Counted from the first letter of the stretch, positions 11,468 through 23,631 are shown. The stretch is DNA of 64,000 bases from Scytalidium lignicola (GCA_002812745.2 NCSJ02000149.1:1-64000); one strand, 5' to 3'. A program made the numbers and translations. Notes: generated by a model from the sequence alone, not told the origin.

Positions 11468-12568
11468 TCAAGCAGAAGCACCTTGAGCCTTCAACCGATT
11501 ATAGTACTGTATAACTCTCGGAAGAAGTTCCTCATGGACACACTCCGCACCTTTCTCCGAAATTTCCCGGACTTCTTCCTGGGTCAGCTTAAAGCTAAAC
11601 ACACCCAGATATTCTTTCATGCGCTCCTCCTTCTGACTAGTAGTGATAACCACGACATTCTGATTAATACACCATCTGAGACAAATCATGCCTTTGTTGA
11701 CGCCATACTTTGCTGCTAGCGTCTCAAGTGTGTCGTCGAGCGGCCCTGGCATATTCCTCGTGACGGGAGACAGAGCACCGTATGCTGAGATTGCAATGTT
11801 CCCGTGATCTTGTGAGAAGAATAACAGGTTTCCATGACGGAGGTATGGGTGGTATTCTATCTGGTTGATGCTGGGGATAATCCGAGCTGTCGCCAGAGTG
11901 GTTTGAATGTGTGATTCGTCATAGTTGGATACACCGATTGATCGTGCTTTGCCACTTTCCTTAATAGCTTCCATAGCAGCCCAAGCAATTTGAAGGTCTT
12001 CTTTTGATTCTGTCCAGTACGGTGAGTGCAAAAGATACCTGTAGATGAAATGAAGGTTAGTTCTTCGAATACCGGTCCACGGGTCTCAGCCAGCGGGAAA
12101 TAGAAGAGAACGATAGAAACATACAAATCCACATAGTCTAACCCAAGTTTCTGCAAGCTAACGTCGATAGCCTTCTGCGCCTCCTTAAAATTACTAGAAA
12201 CCTTTGTTGTAACGAATAGATCCTCTCTCTTGACCAACCCCTCCATGATACTTTCTCGGATGGCGGCTCCCATCTCAGCTTCAGTGTTGTACATCTCAGC
12301 AGTGTCGAGATGGCGATACCCTACACGGATTGCAGTTTTGATTGTGTCGACTGTTCCACGATCAAGCTCGGTGGAAGCACTACGTTTGAGGAGTGCAGTG
12401 CCAGAACCAAATGCAAGCTGAAGAGGGATGGAAGGATTAGCAAGAGTTGGAACAAGTCATTATCCTATGTAGTGGTAGACGGAGAAGGGTCCATATGAAT
12501 GATAGGTGAATGAATGCCATTATTACCAGAGGAATTGTGCTTCCATCATTAAGCTTTAATGTCGACAT
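11468..12568 (-). CDS. aldo-keto reductase
   Basis: Three exons (12527-12568, 12125-12417, 11468-12038) give 301 residues, a normal length for a single-barrel aldo-keto reductase. The protein opens MSTLKLNDGSTIPL and continues LAFGSGTALL. The catalytic tetrad is readable: Asp and Tyr in GYRHLDTAEMYNTE, Lys in DLFVTTKVS, and His in DLYLLHSPYW. The SIGVSNYDESHI and INQIEYHPYL signatures are present, as is the nucleotide-binding TTSQKEERMKEYL near the C-terminus. It should reduce carbonyls to alcohols with NADPH in the cytosol. Start is set by the ATG that splices in phase to the second exon. Given the transporters, dioxygenase, regulator and broken PKS nearby it may have been a tailoring enzyme of a secondary-metabolite pathway, but that is inference. 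Confidence 0.9.
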
Positions 12569-13266
12569 GGTGCTTTGACTGTCTTCTCACAACTGTGTTG
12601 TTATTCTTAAAAATTATTCGAAGTTATTTGTGTTATAGTCAGGAAGCTCTAATAAATTAAATGCGAACTGCAATGATATCATCTGAAAATGACGAATTGT
12701 GTGGCGGGAACTACACTATGATTTGAACTACGTAAATCCAAATCCAAATGTCTGTATCTAAGAAAATTTTGTTCGTTAATAGCGAATAGACGAAAATTAA
12801 TTGTTGATATGGCTTGGGAAGATATTTAAGATATAAATGTGCACAGAGGAAAACGTCATTACGGAGTTAAGCGGACAGTCGGCGAGATCCTCTCTCCGAC
12901 TTTTGTCGGTCTCCATATCGCCCAGGAAATAATAAGATCAACTCAATGAATCAGCTGGCAAAGATGGCGTTACTATATTATCATAAGGCTGATTTTAAAA
13001 TGAGATAACCTATAGCTGTGTAGCTTAAAAGCTTTTAGATTCTTATATTAACACCTAAGAGCATTACTAACCTTCATTTCTTTCCACTCTAGCTCTGAAT
13101 AATCTTTAGTATCAGAGTATCAACAATTTCAATGCAGCATCAAAATTCACACAATATTAGGGGAGCTCCTCTAATGCCATCAATTCCCGTCGTATAAGAG
13201 CATGGAAAGCCTGCGATAGGCGCAGATTGAAGAAGACAAAGGTACACAATTGGATCTACCTTTATA
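12569..13266. other. promoter region of aldo-keto reductase
   Basis: AT-rich intergenic DNA upstream of the reductase. A CGG-rich cluster at 12861-12909 contains ACGGA, GCGGAC, GTCGGC and the hairpin CCGAC-TTTT-GTCGG (12896-12909), the sort of triplets bound by Zn2Cys6 activators. No gene is evident. Confidence 0.45.
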
Positions 13267-13578
13267 ATGAGCATGCTTACGTCTGAATATTTTCTACTGG
13301 GTAATGATTTTCCTTCGACATCCTGGTTTGCACCTGATGCCTTCATGGGTCCACAACATGTACTAGACTCTCCTGTACATTGCAGTAGGCATTACATGGG
13401 CCAGCAACGAGAACTATCGGCGACACCTTCGAATATATCTATGACCGAGACTGGCACTGTGCCTCTAATGTCAGGTGGTGATACCCTGAAGAAAATGCAG
13501 CTAAATAATAGTACGTATTTTGTGGGGGGAACAACTCGACCGTATATGCTTAATTGCCAATGGGAGATGAAGGGCTAA
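13267..13578 (+). CDS. small hypothetical ORF
   Basis: An ATG-initiated frame of 103 codons (MSMLTSEYFLLGNDF..., ending CQWEMKG). No signal peptide, membrane segment or known motif is recognised. It may be a chance frame or the residue of a larger gene; included because its composition is not low-complexity. Confidence 0.25.
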   Translation: MSMLTSEYFLLGNDFPSTSWFAPDAFMGPQHVLDSPVHCSRHYMGQQRELSATPSNISMTETGTVPLMSGGDTLKKMQLNNSTYFVGGTTRPYMLNCQWEMKG

Positions 13579-14064
13579 ATTGAAGTGGGTTGGATATTTG
13601 ACGGTTAAGTAGTTGTAGCATGTATTATAGCAGATATTTCCATCCAATGAGAATTATACATTTGCGTGCTTGTTGAGGAATGCCATTTGTGTTTCCTCGT
13701 TCNTTTTTAGTGTTAATCTCGTTCGATTCTCTTTCACGAGTTGGTCATATTTAATAAAGGCTATTTGATGAATGTCTTAAAGTAATGCTTGCTCGGAGTA
13801 TATTATGAGAATTCCACGAGAATGAATAAATCCGAGGAAGTATATTATCATGAAGTTGGTTTTCTAAGCCACAAAAAAAATACAAGATAGTGAAGGAACA
13901 GTGTCACGTTAACATACATAGTCAGTATCCTGTACAGTTATGGAATAGTAAGCAACTTACGTTCTCTCTAGTCATAGAGAAGTGATGCCCATCCCATGAC
14001 CTCGCTCGGATCGCCCCAACTCCATTCCCACTAAGTCTAGTTACGTGAGAACTTTAAGCATTTG
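13579..14064. other. intergenic, AT-rich
   Basis: No coding frame or RNA seen. A single N next to a T run occurs at 13703. Confidence 0.5.
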
Positions 14065-15354
14065 TCAGCTCTTGTTACCTGCAGGCCGCCCTAGTTGCTG
14101 AGCCTTCAAGTCTCCGATCGTCTCATTCTCGAGGAAAACGTGCGGACAAAGGTCAATGTCTAGCGACTCACAAAGCTTCCCCAGAATCTCCAATGAAAGT
14201 AGTGAGTCGATACCCAGCGAAGAGAAATTACAGCCGTCTACCAGCTCTACCGGGTCAACTCCACATTCTGATGAGATGACTTTTAATATCAGGTCTACAC
14301 TTGACGATTTCACTCCTGACATCGGTGCTGGGGGAGGGAGTAATCCATGTAGGTGTGGTTCTTGTGGCCTTGAGTTATGATCAGAGACTATTTGTGGAGG
14401 CTCCAATCGTGAAGGGTAAGATGTTGGGTGTGTGTCTGGTTTTGGCAATAGAAAGTCGATAATTTTGCGTTGAATGCGCTGGAATTTGATACCTTTCGCA
14501 TATCCGATGACTTCATGCTCATCAAAAATCCATACGTCGCCTTCTAGAACATTGGAGTCTTCAGTCTCTTGCATCCGTGTATATGTCCAATATGAAATGT
14601 TTGTCTTCAAGTTCCCACAAAGACGTAGAGACTTCCATCCATGAGAGATGAAGACAATGTTTCTGGAGTTTTCTGTGTCGTTAGCATTGAGAATCACTCC
14701 AGTTAAATGACAGAAACTGTTGATCCACGTTGGAGGAATCTCGTAGATAGATTCTGTCTCATAAAGCTTCAGAACTACACGTGCAGAGACCTCAGGTTGC
14801 TGACCGTCGAGTAGGACTTCTTCTATGCCCTGATAGTCTTCATCGTAGTCTACGAAGCTTCGGAATAGTTTATAGACTAGGCCACGCTGGATCCGATGCA
14901 CGTTACCTGTGGCTGCAGCCGTCTCCAGCGCCGTGAGACGGTCTTTGATGAGGTAGGATTTATGGTTCCACTTAGCAACCCAACCCAACTCTCCGGTTGC
15001 TCAAAGCGTACCTCACAGGAGGCGTGCTCAGTTCGTTCCGATGGATTGATTCTGTTGACAGTGTAGAGTTGGAGTTTTGCATTTTGTAGCTGATATGTGG
15101 AACAGAACATCATTCTTCTGGCCCAGGATAAAAGGCTTATCGACGTTCATGTTACAGACATTTAAAGCCGGGGCTGGTTGCTCTGCATACATCTGATGGT
15201 AGAGATATTTAGCAACCGTTAACGCCATATCAGCGTATAGCGAGGAAGGGCAGAATGATACGCCGTTGACGCGATGACCAGCCACAATGTGTGTAATATG
15301 AGGGTCTGTGAAGTCTGTCTCCGCAACCACGAGATGCAAGGTCTAAAGCAATGC
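14065..15354 (-). pseudogene. truncated non-reducing PKS: product-template and ACP domains only
   Basis: The minus strand encodes the end of a fungal non-reducing polyketide synthase. The product-template (PT) domain starts abruptly at VVAETDFTDPHITHIVAGHRV, with the GHRVNG...PSSLYADMALT region carrying the catalytic His, and ends with GDVWIFDEHEVIGYAKGIKF. An acyl carrier domain follows with the phosphopantetheine site LGIDSLLSLEI (about 14,205-14,240) and ends at 14065. SAT, KS, AT and any thioesterase are absent. Two frameshifts split the PT domain: near 15,095 after LFHISAT, and near 14,985 where TTGGG is duplicated. In a complete enzyme PT directs aldol cyclisation of the polyketide held on ACP. 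This copy cannot function. It abuts an SDR fragment. Confidence 0.85.
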
Positions 15355-15516
15355 CTTTGCCAATGCCACGAGATGATCCAGTGACTGAGGGAGTTATTAG
15401 CTTTCTATGTGACCTATTGCAGCAAGATACACACCAAGAGCGACTTTTCCATCAAGACAAATGGAGAATCTGGAGCCATTGCTCTTAGCAGTCGAAGACG
15501 AAGTCATGGATAGCAT
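15340..15516 (-). pseudogene. 5' fragment of a short-chain dehydrogenase/reductase
   Basis: Starting at ATG 15516 (or 15507) the frame reads through CLDGKVALV, a 50-bp intron (15385-15434, GT-AG), then TGSSRGIGKGIALDLASRG. TGxxxGIG is the dinucleotide-binding motif of classical SDRs. Within a few codons the sequence changes into the PT domain of the PKS in a different frame, so only about the first 50 residues of the reductase survive. The junction lies close to 15,340-15,355. Such reductases commonly neighbour non-reducing PKS genes. Confidence 0.8.
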
Positions 15517-16883
15517 TTTGTATGAGAATGAAAAATTGTATACTTAGTTAATTGAGAAGCAAAGAAGAATCTCTGCTTTTTATAGCACGTCTACTCTTAA
15601 TTATCCCTTTATCTATAAGCCATTTCCAACAGAAGAGGGGATAAATGTCATGTTGAAAATTAGCTTCTTCGGACCTTGAGAAGTGTAGCATAATTTCTAT
15701 ATTTAACCAGTTGAATGTTGATCTGTAATAATCTAAGCGATGCATACATCTAACAGCTGTGATATTGACTTTTATTGACTGTATAATGATTGTTAGGGCC
15801 TGGTAATCTGAATCCGAACAAATCTACAAAGCATAGAGTATTGCAGCACTATCTTCCCCCCCTCCCCCCCCCCCCCCCCAAAATATTTAACACATGCAAG
15901 ATTCAAAACTGAGATTATGAAGAGGATTAGACTAGGATTGTCAGATTCCGAACAAGGGCAGGACTGAACCTTTTGATATAAAATTGCAACGCCGTTCCCA
16001 GCGGCTGCTTGGAAGTTAGAGGCCATAATATCACCCGTCTCAAGTCAGATCCACTCAAAACCTGATCCTGGCCTGCACATTGATAGCGAGACACTGAGGA
16101 AGCCTCTGTGTAAGCGTAAAGCGCATTACTGATGCTATCCTGCCGTTACCTACCTCAAATACTTCTTACAGTCTGACCCCGATAAGACGATCGAATTGGT
16201 ATGCCAGAACAATATCGTCTTATTTGGTTCGATATTTGCAAATTATGAATTCTATACAGTGTGGAAATTGAAGGTCACTTTCTTACGTAATTTGTGCATC
16301 AGTTGACTTTAACTTATCTGATTGGTCCGAAGGGGCTAAATATAAAATAACCTTAAAGACTAGAACAACTTTATTTATAATTTGTTCTGGAAATATAATA
16401 ATTGATATGACTTTTTTTTCAAGACATGTAATGCTAATTTGAGTGGCTTACGTAGTTTTAATTGGTAGTTAGGAGTTGATTTTGCACAGTGCAGGTTACA
16501 TTAATTCGTTAGAGGAAAGGTCACGTGCTAAATGTGGTAGCACGTGATCTATGAGAATACCTGCTTATACTGATGCTTTTATTAGTGGTTCGTTGGGTGA
16601 TTGGTTGGAGTCATACTTATATGATATGGACTAGTCATCTTTAAATTTCTACGACTCCCCAATGGTTGGCCGGGACGGAGGAGTTGCTGGCGGAGTTAGT
16701 CGGAATGTCTCGCGCGTCTAAACTCCACGACGCGCCCGGTATGAAAAGTCCAAAGTTCACCGATCGCTACATTGCTAAAATCCGAAAGGAGAATATCAGC
16801 TCCAGATTCTCCCATCTTCGAGCTACAAATTGCCTGCAATACCCTTCTGTGATTGATGGCTAAATACTTCTTTCCTCAAGTCG
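15517..16883. other. intergenic; cytosine homopolymer and MFS promoter
   Basis: Uninterrupted C runs lie at 15856-15862 and 15864-15879. The last 400 bp form the promoter of the DHA1 transporter, with a CACGTG inverted repeat listed separately. A 65-codon frame at 16666-16863 is not supported as a gene. Confidence 0.5.
16521..16547. promoter_or_regulatory. perfect CACGTG inverted repeat upstream of DHA1 MFS
   Basis: TCACGTGCTA (16521-16530) and TAGCACGTGA (16538-16547) are exact reverse complements separated by 7 bp. Each arm contains the CACGTG core bound by bHLH and some bZIP factors. A third CACGTG occurs at about 16900, near the transporter start. Role is inferred from position. Confidence 0.5.
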
Positions 16884-18613
16884 ATGCACTTGACACTGGC
16901 ACGTGACACTGACATGGAGAACCCTACGTCAGACACTAGAAGTGAGGAGAAAGAGTCTCAGGATAATCCGATGATGACATCTCTAATGCCTGAGAAGAAA
17001 CATTCTGGTAAGGATGAAGAGAATACAGAGACTCCAGAGTCATTTACAGAGGCTAGCAGTGTCGAGAACCAGGAAATAATGGCACCTGCAACGCCGCCTC
17101 ACACGATCTTCACCCGGAAAGAGATCAATTTCATTGTCGCCATGGCATCACTTGCTGCGCTACTGTCTCCCGTATCTTCAACAATATACTTTCCCGCATT
17201 GAATACGCTTGCGGATACTCTTGGGGTTTCTGTCTCCAGCATCAATCTGACTGTGACAACCTATCTAGTAAGACATACTCCCTTCCACTGCTAGCATCCG
17301 TAAAACATGCAACTCTAATCTTAATTATCTAGATCATGCAAGGTATTGCTCCGACCTTCGTTGGGACTTGGTCGGATGTTAGTGGTCGTCGTCCTTTATA
17401 CATTGGAGCTTTCATCGTCTACATGGGAGCCAACATCGGCCTAGCGCTGCAGACTAGCTACGCTGCCTTAATGGTACTACGATTACTCCAATCTGCTGGT
17501 AGTAGCGGGACTATATCACTTGCATACGCTGTTGTTGCTGATGTTTCGACATCTGCGGAACGTGGGCGTTACGTAGCTTACGTATCTGCTGGCGCTCTGC
17601 TAGGTCCGGCGTTTGCACCACTCATCGGTGGTCTCCTCATTCAGTTCCTGGGCTGGCGATCTGTCTTTTGGGGATTAACCATCTTTGCCGGAGCTATACT
17701 TATTGTCTTTTTGTTCTTCTTCCCTGAGACCTCCCGGAGGATCGTTGGCAATGGCTCTATTCCGCCACAGCCCTGGAATATGTCTATCTTGACATATATT
17801 AATACAAGAGGGAAGCCCAAAAATACGACCACTATCCCTCCTAGAGGCTTTGGTTTTCCCAACCCAATCGAGGCCCTGAAAGTTTTTCTTGATCCTGAAT
17901 CGTGCCTTGTCCTCACTGTGGGAGGGATTATGGTAGCAGGTTTTCAGATGGTGAATGCGAATCTATCGGAACAGCTCCAGAATCAATACGGCTTCAACGC
18001 AATCCAGGTTGGGTTATGCTATATTCCACTCGGTGCTGGATGCCTACTGGCAACAGAGGTTGGTGGACGCCTGGTGGATTGGAATTACAGACGGCAGGGT
18101 AAATTGCACGGATTCACCGTCCAAAAGCAGGGTAAGATGGATGAGGACTTCCCATTAGAACTTGCGCGCATACAAATCTTGATGCCATCCGTCTGTATCT
18201 GTACTGTATCTATCCTGATATATGGATGGGTGCTGCAGGAACGTACAAATCTCGCTGGGCCGCTGGTTATGGTCTTTATCATGGGATTTGGTCTTTCGGC
18301 ATCGGCAAATACAGTATCAACGATCATTGTGGATCTTAATCTTGAGGCGCCAGCGACTGCATCATCTGCATTCAATCTCTCGAGATGCTTGCTCGGAGCG
18401 GGTGGTGTAGCTGCTATCGTCCCTATCATAGATGCCATTGGGACTGGTTGGACAGCCACAATCATTGCTGGGGTCTGTTTTTTAACCATACCACTTCAGT
18501 TTGTGGTTCTTAAGAAGGGCCCGGAGTGGCGTAAGAAGAAGAATCAGAGAGACAGAGAACGGAAAGAGCGGAAACAACAAAAAGAGCAGGGAAATCCTGC
18601 AGAAAACTCCTAG
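16884..18613 (+). CDS. MFS drug:H+ antiporter, DHA1/QDR-type
   Basis: Exons 16884-17267 and 17333-18613 join across a 65-bp intron to 554 residues, or 544 if translation begins at the second in-frame ATG (16914). A charged Glu/Ser/Thr-rich cytosolic tail of about 80 residues precedes TM1 (NFIVAMASLAALLSPVSSTI). Family signatures include WSDVSGRRPLYIGAF (motif A), the R in LRLLQSAGSSGTISLAYAVV, and the antiporter motif C region GALLGPAFAPLIGG. This arrangement with 12 segments matches fungal DHA1 exporters of the QDR type. It likely exports drugs or an endogenous metabolite across the plasma membrane. The C-terminal end is strongly basic. Its promoter contains a CACGTG palindrome. Confidence 0.88.
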
Positions 18614-18776
18614 ATCGAATTATACTGTTGAGTAAGGCTCTACAAGAATATCATCGCCAACTAGAATTGTTTATCGGTTACTTATTTGAATTAGGATCGA
18701 ATTAGACTATTGATTAAGGGTAGAAAGGGATATCATCGTCAACTAGAATTGTTTGTCGGTTACTTGTCTGCATTGG
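18613..18776. repeat. 82-bp tandem duplication in the 3' flank of the DHA1 gene
   Basis: Two adjacent diverged copies, 18613-18694 and 18695-18776, share GATCGAATTA at the start, TATCATCG.CAACTAGAATTG in the middle and TCGGTTACTT near the end. The first copy begins at the stop codon region of the transporter. Confidence 0.75.
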
Positions 18777-19237
18777 TTTAGGTACTTTAGAAATGGCGTT
18801 TTTTGTTTTCTTTCTTCATTATTCCTTCATTATTCCTTTATTATTCCTTTATTAGGATATCATCTTATTCTTGTGTTTGAAAATCCATATGTTGTATTTG
18901 CATATACACATTTCTAGAGNTTTTTCTTTTATAAATAGTAGAATTAGATAGATTATAATTACTATATAAATAAAGTTGTAATACTATGCCACTTAAAAGG
19001 GTTATACCTTACTTGAATCAATCCGATAGCAGTCAGTTCTAGAGCTATTGCCATGGTTAAATTATGAGAGCTTGGATTCGTGCTTTAGTTGTACGTGTAA
19101 GAAATAACTTTTGAAAACTAGGAGAAAACTAATCTAAGACTCACAAGAAAAATATTTATATTATACAGTCATAATTCGATAACTAGTAATATCAAATATG
19201 AAGCAGATTCTTAGACTCGGTTTACATTTTTCTTTCC
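18777..19237. other. intergenic between convergent MFS genes
   Basis: AT-rich with short ATTCCTTTATT-type repeats at about 18826-18856 and an isolated N at 18920. No gene seen. Confidence 0.5.
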
Positions 19238-21080
19238 TTATACTCTATCATCACCCACATTAGAAGTCCCACTAGATGGCACTCCACAATCAATATCGAT
19301 ATCATCAGGATGTTGCCACCCTTCTCTCTCATCTTTTACCATCCTTACCCAAAGGAGATTAAATATCATAGCTAGTCCAGCCAGCGCAGCTCCAAAATAT
19401 AACGCCCCTCTATATCCTTCAGTAACATCCGTTGATGTCTTATTGATTTGTACTTCCACAGTGCCTGCAAATCCCAGACCTAAACTATTACCATATAATA
19501 AAAGAAGACCAATAAGAGACGCCGCTGTACCTTGCTGCGAGCGACGAACGGCGTTGCTCGCAATAATCTGAGCTGCTGTGTACACAAAATCAGGACAAAA
19601 TGCCATTATAATCGTAGCTGGAAACACCTGTGCCCAATAGGTCTGCTGATCTGGCATCGTGGCAATGAGGATGTGTGATACTATGACTGTTCCTAGACCG
19701 ATGGCCAAAATCCATTGAGCTGCAAGCCTTGGAATTAACCAACCTGCGAGACAGGCACCTATTGCCCCAAAGAGCGAGAATGGGATCCAGCCTATTCCGA
19801 AGAGGAGGACGCTCCAGTGGCGAAGGATCTGTTGCCAAGCAATCATGTACCAAAGAAGAATACCAAATGACATGAAACTAAAAAGGACAACTAAGGTTAA
19901 AGGAAGGAATGATGGTGCTTTCCAAATTTCTAGAGGTATTATTGGTGTGGTCGCATACTTTGCCTCCCAAAGGAGAAATACCAGTATTAGCGTAATTGAT
20001 AATATGAGGAGAGCGATCTCATATGGATTAGACCATCCAACTGCCGGTGATTGGCTGTTTTAAGTTAGCACATGAATTTTAGAAGTTTAAGGTAGGGATC
20101 ATACTTCCAAGCCACATTGAAAATTATTAGTCCACTGCTACCTAACGCAGCACCGATCCAGTCAATATCGCCGTGTGGATCGACGGGATGTTCAGGAGGT
20201 ACGAGAAACCACAAAATTCCGTATGTGACTGCGCCGATTATAGCCCTATGTTTGTAGACCATTAAGATGTGTGAATGATTAAAAAATAAATATAAAGGGA
20301 CTACCTCAGTCAACTTACATAATGATGAATATCCACTTCCATGAAGTAAAATGCAAGACCGCTCCAGTAAAAATACTTCCAAGACCTCCAGCTATCGGAT
20401 TGCTTGCACCAAAGAATCCTAGTGAGAGGTTCCGTAATTTACCTGGTGGACAGGCAATCCCAATCATAGCCACAGTATTGGGCATTATCAAAGCTCCACC
20501 AATACCTGATATGGCTCGGACAACGTTGAATGCGATAAAATTGTCACAAAAGCCGTTTATCAATGACCACAGGGTAAGCCAGGCACCGCCTAGAAGAACC
20601 ATGTTTCGATGTCCATAGACGGCGCCGAACCTGCCGCTGGCCAGTATGAATGTACCTTGAGTTAATCTTGAATATATTAGTGGTGTAAGTTGAGATAGGC
20701 ATGAGGGCATCCGACATACTGATAGGATGCTGCAGTCCAATTTGCTTTTCCAGGTCCTGGATCTACTCCTAAAGCTTTGCTGATAACGAAACCGCCAGCG
20801 ATGCTGAGAATATTTGATATCATCTGTGAATATTTATTAATAATTAATATATTGAAAAAGTGTCATCAGAAAATATCAAAATTACCTGCACTACATTGGC
20901 GGTTATAATACATGCAATCACAAAGCCAAGTCTTCGGGATTTTGCCCCTGTAGTTGCTGCCGGTACTTGGGTCCGTTGTAGGTCATCGACACTCAAGCTC
21001 GGAAGATCACTTGGCTCTACAATCTGAGTGGGCGGCTTAAGGGCTAGATCATAGACTTCTATTATTGGAGTCTTCGACAT
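19238..21080 (-). CDS. MFS transporter, DHA2 family (paralogue 1)
   Basis: Five exons (20886-21080, 20720-20823, 20319-20666, 20105-20245, 19238-20054) encode 534 residues; introns are 50-73 bp and all phases agree. An N-terminal polar tail of about 50 residues is followed by segments typical of 14-TM DHA2 antiporters: GPGKANWTAASY, LTQGTFILASGRFGAVYGHR, ARTISGIGGALIMPN-like motif C region (VVRAISGIGGALIMPNTVAM), FGASNPIAGGLGSIFTGA, and a conserved end CPDFVYTAAQIIASNAVRRS. It probably exports a toxic or secreted small molecule. A closely related copy lies head-to-head at 23632-25630, sharing exon lengths. Confidence 0.9.
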
Positions 21081-23631
21081 AGTTAAAAGCAGTTTTAAGT
21101 ATTTCCCCTTTCTCCCTGACAAAAGAATAAAGGAACAGACAAAAGATCTGTCTTAGAATATAAGAAAGTGTGAATCCATTATTTATNAAAAAAATTTCTT
21201 TCCCACCCACTCTAAATGCACGCCAGCACAACCTCTAGGTCACGATCCTACCCTTTACCACACAAACCTTTTTGTTTTTCTTTCCCCGACTTCGGGTTCT
21301 CGCAGACCTATAGAACAATACCGCTCAACTATCGTGAGCGGGTCAAGATAAGCACGTGTGGAATTATTCGATGGGCATGAGACCGCATGTTAGTAGCGGT
21401 GTTACTGATTTAAAGACTCTCATTTGCAAGAATCGTGACCCACGGCCGGGTCTAGACCGCAACAATGGGTGCGTGTCGTCTGCTGAGTCCGTCCTACGAT
21501 GTCAGAATGTGGCGCCTGAGGCATGACTGAAAGGGGTAAGCCCTTCTTTTACATAAGTAATAACCTTTGGCACAATATTTTGAGCTAATTGCACAATTTA
21601 TTTTTTGTTCTGGCCCGTAAATCAACCGGGCCCGTTAGCTATTTCGCCGGCCTGTACGGAGTATGTATTATTAAACTAACGGTACGGAGGTATTCTCTCG
21701 CCCCGAAAGGCCTTTTTTAGCGTCGTGGCCTTAGGCTTAAAGCAATTATTTGATGTGTGACTGGTCAAAGAGAGGTTTTGGGTGGATAATATTCCTAGAC
21801 GTAGATGTTGCCTGGCTCAACCGAGCGGTGCCCCCGAGGGGTTAATCATTATGATTTCACTACCATTTTTAACAACTTTAACTTGAAAACAAAGAATCAA
21901 ATTGATTCTAACCTTAAATAGCAAATATTTCATGGATTAAAACTTATTATAGACTATAAGTTTTCTAATAGATTTAACTAGGCTCCACTTGCTTCACTTC
22001 AACAAAGTTAATATAATTGAATTCTAACCGCTGGTATATCATTGATATATTGGTGTTGTAAATAAGGTAGGAATGTAGAAACTGTANTTTTTTTTGACTT
22101 CGCTATTGATTTAGGCCACGACTATTTTGTAAAATTCACACGCAATACCGATATTTAAAGTTACTTGTAATCTAATTTTTTTGTAAATTATTATTTCTCA
22201 TGGATGTTTAAATGGCCTTTATTCCTACAACACACTTTTAATAAATTATTTGTTAGTATAATCAACTATTATAAGCTGTTAACGTTGTATAATCGATACT
22301 ATACTTATACGTCAAGTAGAAATTCGATTTCGCTTAACCAATTTATATGCTGTATTGCTTCCGATACCGGTATTTACGTGTCGTGTGGATTTAGCCACGG
22401 CCTTGATTTATATTATGGGCGGTTTGGGGTTCTGGTGGGGAGGGCAGTAGCCTCAAGGGTGTTACACTGCTACCTCTTGCTCTGAAAGGACTGCTTTGGG
22501 CAGAGGCCCCAACTCAAGAGGGCCAAACTTGACGTATCAGTCAAGACTCAATCAAGTCCGTAACCAGGCTACATATTTAATTGTATTTATTACAAAGCTA
22601 AACAACTACACCGTTCTTTCCAGCAACATCGTCATGGTATCCTCCTAGGCCACCCCAAAAGGAAGGCTGTTCTGCCGTACCTCGCTACTTTGATCAGGTA
22701 AATCTGCACGTGACTGCATGACCTGCATACCCACTCCCTTAGGAAAGCATATATAAGTAACTATTTGCATTAGTTACTATAGTGGGTGTTCACTCACTTC
22801 TACCCACCAAGACGAGTTGCCGTGAATATTACGTAGGGTGGTAACTTTTCCATCTTGGATTAAAGTCATCTGTCCCAATCCTTTGGAAGATCACCTCTGC
22901 GATACATCTCAAGAGCGAGTTCGATGTTTTGTTTCTGTCCTTCTGCTACAGAGTCTAACATTTCTTGTAGTTCAGTAAGCCGCTTCTGGACATCAAATAG
23001 TGGTAGAACCATGGCTGGAGAGAACACCGGAGGATCCATTTTTGCCACTCTGAATAATCAGTTCGCGTTTCCGTTGTCTGATAACGTAAAGATTTGGTGA
23101 TCGTGAAGAGGTAATTTATGTTGCTCTACGAGATGTTCTAATACCCGAATCCCACTGTAAACTAGTTGGCCAGTACCGCAATTTTCGAGTTTCTTGTTGC
23201 TGCCTTGTGAGTGGCGTGATTGGCGTACAGTCACGTGCAAAACATCCAACCACTAAATACGGTACGTCATGTGCTTCGGCTTTCGTGTTCGGCGCGTTGA
23301 GCCTACAATTTGTAAGCCACGAGAGTAACCATACAAATAACAGAACCGGGAGCAGGAGGTTTGTTAGTCTTCGAATAACACAGTAAATTGATCCCCGGTA
23401 ATGGGGTGGATTTGATAGGCTGAAAGCCAACTTTAACTTAGCCCGAAAATTACCCGGCCATGGAATGATGTTGAGATTGGGAGCGGAGTAATTAGAGGGA
23501 TGCGAGGGAGTGGCATTAAGAAAAGGTATATCCCCCTAGTGACCGCTTTTCTTTTCATCTGGCTTCTATAAGAACATCCCAATTGTGCTCTTACAACGAA
23601 AAAAAAGAGCAAGAAAGACAGGAAGTTTAGC
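21081..23631. other. bidirectional promoter region between the two DHA2 genes
   Basis: About 2.5 kb, GC-mixed near 21,240-21,530 and AT-rich at 21,840-22,340. Candidate CGG/CCG triplets occur near 21,440-21,460. A small minus-strand frame (22866-23048) is listed separately; otherwise no gene is supported. Isolated N characters occur at 21187 and 22087. Confidence 0.5.
22866..23048 (-). CDS. small hypothetical protein, helical
   Basis: Sixty codons beginning MAKMDPPVFSPAMVLPLFDV and continuing with a heptad-like helix (LTELQEMLDSVAEGQKQNIE), ending LPKDWDR. A second protein-like minus frame lies just upstream (23058-23249), so this may be the last exon of a small gene. No family recognised. 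Confidence 0.3.
   Translation of the reverse strand: MAKMDPPVFSPAMVLPLFDVQKRLTELQEMLDSVAEGQKQNIELALEMYRRGDLPKDWDR

Noticed and set aside
14156..14380. 74-codon plus-strand ORF opposite the ACP domain
   Set aside because: Antisense shadow of the PKS fragment.
15841..15880. poly-C tract as a possible structured element
   Set aside because: A plain homopolymer without flanking symmetry; may be an assembly-length artefact and supports no function.
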